A stretch of 64,000 bases of DNA from Mycolicibacterium iranicum (GTDB lineage Bacteria; Actinomycetota; Actinomycetes; Mycobacteriales; Mycobacteriaceae), in NCBI RefSeq assembly GCF_002101705.1, contig NZ_LQPC01000020.1:288334-352333 (forward strand), in the 5' to 3' direction. Positions within the stretch are counted from its first letter, which is position 1. Every line of letters begins with the position of its first letter. The translations under genes were made by a program, and so were the position numbers. Positions 54,361-64,000 of this stretch are shown one piece after another. A model generated the notes under the pieces. It did not search any database and was not told where the DNA came from. It saw nothing but the letters and a program-made list of their open reading frames with translations.

Positions 54361-55370
54361 TCGACCTGGTGGTTGCCGGGGGCGGGCCCGCGGGGCTCGC
54401 CACCGCCATCCACGCCGCGCGGGCCGGCCTGGAAACGGTCGTGATCGAAAAGCGCGCCGGACCGATCGACAAAGCCTGCGGCGAGGGCCTGATGCCGCAC
54501 GCGGTCCGCCAGCTCGCCCTCCTGGGCGCTCAGCCTGCGGGCAAACCGTTCAAGGGCATCTCGTATTTCGACGAGAAGCACTCTGTCACAGCGTACTTCG
54601 ACAACGGCGACGGTTTCGGGGTGCGGCGCAAGACGCTGCATGCCGCGTTGCTCACAGAGGCGGACCGAGCCGGCGTGAAGCTGGTGCACGACAAGGTCGG
54701 CCCGCTCACCCAGAACTCGGAATCGGTGACGGTGAACGGGATCCGGGCCCGCTACCTGGCGGCGGCTGACGGGCTGCACTCCCCCATCCGGGCGGCGCTG
54801 GGCCTTGAGTTGTCCCCGGGCAGGACGAAACGCTGGGGTATCAAGCGCCACATCGCCGTCGCTCCGTGGAGCGAGTTCGTCGAGGTGTACTGGTCCGAGC
54901 ACGCCGAGGCCTACATCACCCCGGTCGCCGACGACTGTGTCGGCATCGCGATCCTGACGTCGCGGCAGGGGCGTTTCGAACAGCACCTGGCCGCGTTCCC
55001 GACAGTGCGCGAACGCATCGACGGGCTCCCCCACGAACCGGATCGCGCGGCAGGCCCGCTGCGTCAACGGGTCCGCAGCCGCGTCGCGGGCCGGGTCATG
55101 CTGGTCGGCGATGCCGCCGGCTACGTCGACGCGCTCACCGGGGAGGGGCTCGGCTTGTCGTTCGCGGCGTCGCGGCTGTTGGTGGACAGCGTGATCGCCG
55201 ACCGTCCCGGCGACTACGAGCGGCAATGGCGCAAGGTCACCCGCCGCTATCGACTGCTGACCGCGGGCCTGCTGTACGCCGGCACATCGCCGCTGCGGTC
55301 AGTCATCGTGCCCGCTGCCAGCAGCCTCCCGAGGGTGTTCCGCGGCGTGGTGAACTTGCTCGCCGATTAG
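54357..55370 (+). CDS. FAD-dependent oxidoreductase, geranylgeranyl-reductase/SrsC-like
   Basis: A 337-residue flavoprotein. FAD binding is at LVVAGGGPAGLATAIHAARA near 4-23, EKRAGPIDKACGEGLMP follows, and the second motif is RVMLVGDAAGYVDALTGEGL near 246-265. It resembles the FAD hydroxylase/reductase family that includes SrsC. A role in hydroxylating or oxidising the methylated phenolic lipid is inferred from the operon. The start is the third of three repeated ATG units; only this one is in frame with the FAD fold. The 3' end runs 72 bases into the convergent diguanylate cyclase gene. Confidence 0.83.
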   Translation: MIDLVVAGGGPAGLATAIHAARAGLETVVIEKRAGPIDKACGEGLMPHAVRQLALLGAQPAGKPFKGISYFDEKHSVTAYFDNGDGFGVRRKTLHAALLTEADRAGVKLVHDKVGPLTQNSESVTVNGIRARYLAAADGLHSPIRAALGLELSPGRTKRWGIKRHIAVAPWSEFVEVYWSEHAEAYITPVADDCVGIAILTSRQGRFEQHLAAFPTVRERIDGLPHEPDRAAGPLRQRVRSRVAGRVMLVGDAAGYVDALTGEGLGLSFAASRLLVDSVIADRPGDYERQWRKVTRRYRLLTAGLLYAGTSPLRSVIVPAASSLPRVFRGVVNLLAD

Positions 55371-57197
55371 GACGGAGTCCCCGTCCTTGCCGTAGACCGA
55401 GATCGCGTCGCGACCCTTGGACTTCGCCACGTACAACGCCTTGTCGGCACGGTCGAGGAGTTCGGCGACCGCGGTGTCGGCGTCCGAGCCCGTGGTGTGC
55501 CAGGGCCGCATGGTGGCGACGCCCACGCTGATCGTCACCGTCCCGGAGTCCGCACCGATATGCGGAATCTCAAGGGCCCGGATGGCCGAGGCGAGGCCGC
55601 CCGCGAGTTCATGGGGCACATCGCATCCGGACAGCACGACGGCGAATTCCTCACCGCCGTAACGGGCTGCTACGCACAGGAACGGGTCCGCGAGGTTTTT
55701 CAGCACGCGAGCGATCTGGCGCAGACATTCGTCACCGGCCTGGTGCCCATAGAGGTCGTTGAACGACTTGAAGTGGTCGAGATCGATGAACAGCGCCGTG
55801 ACCTGTTCGCCGTCGGCTCTGGCGCGCTCCCAGATCCCCGCGGCCCGCACCGCCAACCCGCGCCGATTGGCCAGGCCGGTCAGCGGATCGGTGTTTGCCA
55901 TGTCGGTCAGCGAGTCCTGCACCTCGCGTTCCAGCGTCACGTCGCGCAGCACAGCCGCGGTCAACCCGTCGGCGGTGCGCCGGCTGTGCAGGACGTACCA
56001 GCCCCAGGTGCCGTCCTTCTTGCGAATGCGGAACGGGTCAGTCGGTCCCGGGGTATTCGATTGCGGGAAGTCGGCGCGATTGGCGCGGTCGTCGGGGTGG
56101 ACCTGTTCGAGCCACATCTCCTTGTCGATGCGGCCGTCGGGGAGGTCGAGGATCTCGTGACCGGGAGTGGCCCGGCGCAGCACGTTGCCGTCGGCGTCGA
56201 CCAGGATGACGACGTCACCGGTGAGCTCGGCGACCAGCTCGTAGGCCTTGTAGCTGGCGTTGTCCAAAGCCGCGAGCCGCATCCGATCCTCGAGCGCAGC
56301 GGCGACCATGACGACCATCGTGAACGCCCCGAGCACGAACACCTGGGCGGAGATCATCGCCTGCCCTGGACTGTCCAGCGATGCGGCGAAGGGGCCGTAG
56401 CCGGCGAACGTGCTGCCGAGGATGAACCCCGACCCGACCGCCATCTCCGCGAAGGCCGACGCGATCCCGGACCGGATCAGCACCAGCAGCGCGGGCAGCA
56501 CGGTCAGGAACACCAGAACGAAGCTCGACTTGGTCGCCGACGCGGCGCACAGCCCGACGGTCAGCGCCGTCATCGCCGCAAACCACGCCACCTCTCGCCA
56601 GGTGTGTCTGCGTCGGTAGTGGTTCCAGCGCAGCATCAGCGGAACGAGGAACGCGATGCCGACGGCTTCGGTGAGGTACCAGGCCATCGCGGCGTAGACG
56701 AGCGCCGAGGTGGTGGTCGCGATCTCGCCGTTCCAGACCAGGCTCGCGATGCCGATGGGACTGCCCAGCAGCGGTGCGAGCAAGACACCGTAGAGCAGGA
56801 ACCGCCGCCAGCTGAGCAGTGAGTCGCTGCGGCCGCTCACCCAGTCCTGGTCCCGATGCAGCATGACGGCCGCGAACGCGACCGTGGTCATCGTGGACAG
56901 GACGCCGACCTCCGGCGACATGTCGAGCAGGAACCGAACGGGCACGATCTGGACGGCCGCGAACGACGCGAGGTATACGGGCCAGTGTCTGCGCGGGGAG
57001 GTCAGCAGCGCGACGAGCTGCGGCGCGACGGCGGGCCACACCATCGCATACGACCAACTGTCCAAGTAGACGAGCCCGCGGACCGCGAAGCACATCGCTC
57101 CGACGACGAGGGTCCAGGCGATGAGCCGGTGCATCGGGGGCACCGTGCCGGCGGTTAACGAGCGCAGCTCCGAAACGCGCTCCTCACCGATCGACAT
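55299..57197 (-). CDS. Membrane diguanylate cyclase with MASE1-like and PAS domains
   Basis: A 632-residue protein that should make the second messenger c-di-GMP. The N-terminal third has about eight membrane helices in a MASE1-like sensor arrangement. A PAS domain lies near 330-450 (DVVILVDADGNVLRRATPGH, KKDGTWGWYVLHSRR). The GGDEF domain includes DPLTGLANRRGLA, TALFIDLDHFKSFNDLYGHQ and the active-site RYGGEEFAVVLSG. I see no RxxD inhibitory site before it, so product feedback may be absent. Start uncertain: ATG 57197 is used, 57134 is possible. Confidence 0.87.
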   Translation of the reverse strand: MSIGEERVSELRSLTAGTVPPMHRLIAWTLVVGAMCFAVRGLVYLDSWSYAMVWPAVAPQLVALLTSPRRHWPVYLASFAAVQIVPVRFLLDMSPEVGVLSTMTTVAFAAVMLHRDQDWVSGRSDSLLSWRRFLLYGVLLAPLLGSPIGIASLVWNGEIATTTSALVYAAMAWYLTEAVGIAFLVPLMLRWNHYRRRHTWREVAWFAAMTALTVGLCAASATKSSFVLVFLTVLPALLVLIRSGIASAFAEMAVGSGFILGSTFAGYGPFAASLDSPGQAMISAQVFVLGAFTMVVMVAAALEDRMRLAALDNASYKAYELVAELTGDVVILVDADGNVLRRATPGHEILDLPDGRIDKEMWLEQVHPDDRANRADFPQSNTPGPTDPFRIRKKDGTWGWYVLHSRRTADGLTAAVLRDVTLEREVQDSLTDMANTDPLTGLANRRGLAVRAAGIWERARADGEQVTALFIDLDHFKSFNDLYGHQAGDECLRQIARVLKNLADPFLCVAARYGGEEFAVVLSGCDVPHELAGGLASAIRALEIPHIGADSGTVTISVGVATMRPWHTTGSDADTAVAELLDRADKALYVAKSKGRDAISVYGKDGDSVLIGEQVHHAAEHPREAAGSGHDD

Positions 57198-57349
57198 TCG
57201 GATAGTCAACAACGTCAATATTCCTCTCGGCAATCCCTGGGCCGTCGACGCGCCGACAAATCCCGCGTTCACATCCCCGACCCCGATCCGAAATGCGCGG
57301 GCGGCACAATGACGCGTCCGAGTTTCAGCCCGAGACCGCAGGAGATGTT

Positions 57350-59875
<2,526 letters not shown>

Positions 59876-59881
59876 ACCTCC

Positions 59882-59942
59882 GCCGAAACTGCATTCCACG
59901 CGCTCTAAATCGCCCACAGGCCGCGCGGAATGCAGTTTCGGC
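59882..59942. terminator. Bidirectional hairpin, GCCGAAACTGCATTCC type
   Basis: GCCGAAACTGCATTCC at 59882-59897 is the perfect reverse complement of GGAATGCAGTTTCGGC at 59927-59942, with further partly paired CG bases inside. It lies between the convergent glgP and marR-like genes. The left arm recurs at 34479 after recD. Confidence 0.85.
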
Positions 59943-59948
59943 ACTCAC

Positions 59949-60392
59949 TCATCCGTCGAGTCCGCGCTCGAGCGCCCGCAGCACTGTCAGCGCCGCGGAC
60001 ACGTCGAGCCGCTCTCCCGACGCGTCAAGCGCATCCCCGACCAGCCGGGCCCAGATACCGCGCAGCCGGGCCAGGTTCTCCGCCGCGAGTGGGGTTGAGC
60101 GCAGCACCGCCTGCCTGCTGTCGGCGGGGTCGGGTGATCGTTGCACCAAACCCTTAGCTTCGAGGTCGCGCAACGCCCGGCTCATGTTGCTGCGCTGAAG
60201 CCCCGTCGCCGCGGCGACCGCGCTGGGACCGATGTCGGGGTGATGGTCGAGGTAGCGCAGGACGGTGATCTCGGTGGCGGACAACTCCAGGACCGCGGGG
60301 TCGGCGGCCGCCTGCGATCTGATCGCGCGCGCCACGGCCATCACGACATCGGCCAGGTCGGCGAGCTCGGCCGCCGGTGTTCGGGCTTGCAT
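59949..60392 (-). CDS. MarR-family transcriptional regulator
   Basis: A 147-residue MarR regulator. The winged helix-turn-helix spans about 45-110, with LELSATEITVLRYLDHHPDI, GPSAVAAATGLQRSNMSRAL, RDLEAKGLVQRSPDPADSRQ and AVLRSTPLA. Flanking helices form the dimer. It is divergent from the Bcr/CflA-type exporter across a palindromic gap, so it probably represses both genes until a ligand releases it. ATG 60392 is used; a GTG just before it (60395) is also in frame. Confidence 0.9.
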   Translation of the reverse strand: MQARTPAAELADLADVVMAVARAIRSQAAADPAVLELSATEITVLRYLDHHPDIGPSAVAAATGLQRSNMSRALRDLEAKGLVQRSPDPADSRQAVLRSTPLAAENLARLRGIWARLVGDALDASGERLDVSAALTVLRALERGLDG

Positions 60393-60406
60393 CACCTCAC
60401 CCTACA

Positions 60407-60432
60407 TGATAGTTATATATTGATAACTATCA
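60407..60432. promoter_or_regulatory. MarR operator candidate
   Basis: TGATAGTTAT at 60407-60416 is the exact reverse complement of ATAACTATCA at 60423-60432, a 26-bp inverted repeat with a six-base centre. It is AT-rich and lies between the divergent marR-like and MFS genes, where both promoters must be. This is the expected shape of a MarR binding site. Confidence 0.8.
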
Positions 60433-60458
60433 CTCGATAATCACTTTGGAGCTCATCC

Positions 60459-61673
60459 ATGACCTCTGCTGTCGACGCCCGCCAGCGGCCCGACACCGCA
60501 CCGCGGATCACCGTCGCGCTACTCGTCACGCTCGCCCTGCTGTCCGCCGTGGCGCCGTTCGCCACCGACCTGTACCTGCCGGCCTTTCCGCGGATGGTCG
60601 ACGACCTGCAAACGTCCCCGACGAATGTGCAGCTGACGCTGACCGCCTTCCTTGTCGGACTGGCGGCGGGCCAGTTGATCTTCGGTCCGCTCTCCGACCG
60701 CTTCGGCAGGGTCAAACCGCTCGTCATCGGCGCCACGATCTGCGTGGCCGCCAGCGTGGTGGCGGTGCTCGCGCCGACCATCGAGGTGCTGATCGCCGCC
60801 CGCCTGGCCCAGGGCCTCACCGGGGCCGCGGGCATGGTGATCGGGCGCGCGATCATTTCCGACCTCGCCACCGGTCGGGAAGCCGCTCGCGCGTTCAGCC
60901 TGATGATGATCGTCGGCGGTGTCGCCCCTATTGCCGCTCCGCTGGCAGGCGGCTTCCTCGTCGAACCCCTCGGGTGGCGCGGTGCACTCGCCATCATCCT
61001 CGCGCTGGTGGTCGCGATGCTGGTTGCCGCGCTCGTCGTCATCCGCGAGACCCACACCAAGGAGCGCCGTGCCCGGCTACAGGACGAAAAGATCTCCGCG
61101 GGTTCACCTTTGCGCGATCTGACCAGCCGGACCTATGTCGGCAACCTGCTGGCCTTCGGGTTCGCCTTCGCGGTGATGATGGCCTACATCTCGGCCTCAC
61201 CGTTCGTCTACCAGACGATGATGGGACTTTCGTCGGCCCAATACGGAGCGATGTTCGGTGTCAACGCCCTCGGGCTGTTGTCGATGAGCGCACTGAGCGC
61301 GCGACTGACGGCCCGCCGCGAACCTCGCAGCATCGCACGCATCGGGCTCGTCGCGATTCTCGTTGCCAGCCTCGCCGTGCTTGCCCTCGCAGTGACGCAG
61401 ACCCCGGCCGGCTGGCTGGCTCTGCCACTGTTCGTCGCGGTGTCGGCGATGGGGCTGATCTTCGGCAACACCACTGCGTTGGCGCTGTCGGCGGCACCGC
61501 GCGCCGCGGGCTCGGCATCCGCGGCTCTGGGCGCCACGCAGTTCCTGCTGGCGGCCGCGGTGTCCCCGTTGGTCAGCCTCGGCGGTGAGCACTCGGCCGT
61601 GCCGCTGGGCCTCGTGATGGCCAGTGCCGCCCTCGTGGCCTGCCTCGGCTTCGCGGTCGCCCGCCCACGCTAG
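60459..61673 (+). CDS. MFS drug efflux transporter, Bcr/CflA-like
   Basis: A 404-residue major facilitator with 12 predicted helices. LLSAVAPFATDLYLPAFPRM is the Bcr/CflA TM1 signature with D and P, and FGPLSDRFGRVKPLVIGATI is the MFS loop 2-3 motif. RLAQGLTGAAGMVIGRAIIS contains the antiporter-like RAxxG feature of TM4. It probably exports toxic compounds using the proton gradient. GGAG lies eight bases before the ATG. It ends overlapping the convergent phasin-like gene by four bases. Confidence 0.9.
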   Translation: MTSAVDARQRPDTAPRITVALLVTLALLSAVAPFATDLYLPAFPRMVDDLQTSPTNVQLTLTAFLVGLAAGQLIFGPLSDRFGRVKPLVIGATICVAASVVAVLAPTIEVLIAARLAQGLTGAAGMVIGRAIISDLATGREAARAFSLMMIVGGVAPIAAPLAGGFLVEPLGWRGALAIILALVVAMLVAALVVIRETHTKERRARLQDEKISAGSPLRDLTSRTYVGNLLAFGFAFAVMMAYISASPFVYQTMMGLSSAQYGAMFGVNALGLLSMSALSARLTARREPRSIARIGLVAILVASLAVLALAVTQTPAGWLALPLFVAVSAMGLIFGNTTALALSAAPRAAGSASAALGATQFLLAAAVSPLVSLGGEHSAVPLGLVMASAALVACLGFAVARPR

Positions 61674-62086
61674 GACTTGCGTTTGGGGGTGCGGGGTTTC
61701 GGTGGTTTCGGTCCGTCCGGACTCTGCGCTCCGCGATTGGCGAATCTGCCCAGTGTCGAGACGCCGGGCACCGACGCCACCGTCCGATAGACCTCGTTGC
61801 CGGTCGCGACGAGCGCCTCGAGCTGCGGCAGCAGGGCGTCCATGGTGCGCAACATCGGCGCGGCCAGCGCGAGATAGCGCTCCATCCGGTCGACCGCCAC
61901 GTTCAGACGCTCCGTCGCGACGGCCAGGTTCTCGATCAGGTCGGGCACTTCGGCCGCCAGCTTGATCGAGGCGGGCGGGATGCGCAGTGCGCCGGTGGCG
62001 ACGGCCTGCGCGGCCTCGGCCGCCTCCGCAGCGGCGGCCCGGATGGCCTTGATGTCGGTGGGTCGAGGAACTTTTTGTTTCGCCAT
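61670..62086 (-). CDS. Alanine-rich helical protein, phasin-like
   Basis: A 138-residue protein predicted to be mostly helical. The N-terminal part has KAIRAAAAEAAEAAQAVATG, the centre LIENLAVATERLNVAVDRME, and the C-terminus is basic and Pro-rich (GPKPPKPRTPKRKS). The amphipathic Ala/Glu repeats resemble phasin-like mycobacterial proteins that coat lipid or associate with membranes. No enzyme motif is seen. ATG 62086 is used; the frame is open to 62104. Function unassigned. Confidence 0.6.
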   Translation of the reverse strand: MAKQKVPRPTDIKAIRAAAAEAAEAAQAVATGALRIPPASIKLAAEVPDLIENLAVATERLNVAVDRMERYLALAAPMLRTMDALLPQLEALVATGNEVYRTVASVPGVSTLGRFANRGAQSPDGPKPPKPRTPKRKS

Positions 62087-62186
62087 ACATCCACGATGAC
62101 TCACGATCGGCGCTGATGCGGGATATCGGCGGGTGCTCCGCGAAAAGCGTTGGCTCGTCGTCGTGTCCCCATGTCAGGGTGTCGGA

Positions 62187-63979
<1,793 letters not shown>

Positions 63980-64000
63980 TGGCCGTCGCCCAGCGAGCCG

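Larger units (their letters stand above)
54311..54379 (+). repeat. Three 23-bp direct repeats at the start of the flavoprotein gene
   Basis: Three near-identical units beginning ATGAT(T/C)GACCTGGTGG start at 54311, 54334 and 54357. The period is exactly 23, so each unit is in a different frame from the next. The third copy is the real start of the FAD oxidoreductase gene. The first two are duplicates of that gene's own 5' end. Confidence 0.95.

Overview
The window is high-GC mycobacterial DNA, most likely a rapidly growing environmental species (Mycolicibacterium type). The evidence is mycolic acid genes (two cyclopropane/methoxy mycolate methyltransferase homologues, hadABC, an antigen 85 mycolyltransferase), an mce operon, an MmpL transporter, a PE-PPE-domain hydrolase and actinobacterial RecBCD. 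Positions 8.4-34.5 kb keep the gene order I know from M. tuberculosis Rv0647c-Rv0629c, read in reverse: ABC1 kinase, lipG, mmaA genes, rplA-rplK-nusG-secE, tRNA-Trp, hadC-hadB-hadA, rpmG, tRNA-Met, tRNA-Thr, MBL hydrolase, echA3, recC-recB-recD. Several genes are inserted between these (PE-PPE hydrolase, DUF4242-like protein, DUF2235-like protein, CorA, a flavoprotein, a DUF3060-like protein).

Layout. 0-0.7 kb: AT-richer DNA with no convincing gene. 0.7-5.0 kb: a glycosyltransferase followed by gmhA, gmhB, hddA and hddC, a full pathway to a GDP-activated heptose. 5.0-8.2 kb: secreted lipase, methyltransferase, Asp/Asn hydroxylase-like oxygenase. 8.4-12.7 kb: ABC1 kinase, LipG-like hydrolase and two mycolate methyltransferases. 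12.7-20.0 kb: mainly minus strand, with PE-PPE hydrolase, ribosomal proteins L1/L11/L33, NusG, SecE, the HadABC dehydratase and three tRNAs. 20.1-26.0 kb: metabolic and accessory genes, including a DUF2235-like protein that has lost its nucleophile. 26.1-34.5 kb: overlapping recC-recB-recD. 34.6-40.5 kb: two related small secreted proteins, a large flippase-like membrane protein with a kinase-like middle, an SsuD-type monooxygenase and a cytochrome P450. 40.7-48.6 kb: mceA-F without yrbE genes and with a frameshift in mceE, then a TetR regulator. 49.2-50.4 kb: small membrane protein and an M15 peptidase-like lipoprotein. 50.4-55.4 kb: MmpL, type III PKS, isoprenylcysteine-methyltransferase-like enzyme and FAD oxidoreductase, one tightly overlapping operon that resembles the Streptomyces srsABC phenolic-lipid operon plus an exporter. 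55.3-64.0 kb: diguanylate cyclase, glycogen phosphorylase, divergent MarR/MFS pair, phasin-like protein, Fe/2OG oxygenase and antigen 85 paralogue.

The leading candidates for something undescribed are: the MmpL/type III PKS operon, whose last junction carries three 23-bp direct repeats that form two tiny, serially coupled reading frames; the mce cluster without local permease genes, next to a P450 whose start codon lies in a perfect 18-bp palindrome; the heptose pathway with its own glycosyltransferase; and the DUF2235 pseudoenzyme with a small basic gene on the opposite strand. No rRNA, CRISPR array, insertion sequence or prophage was seen.
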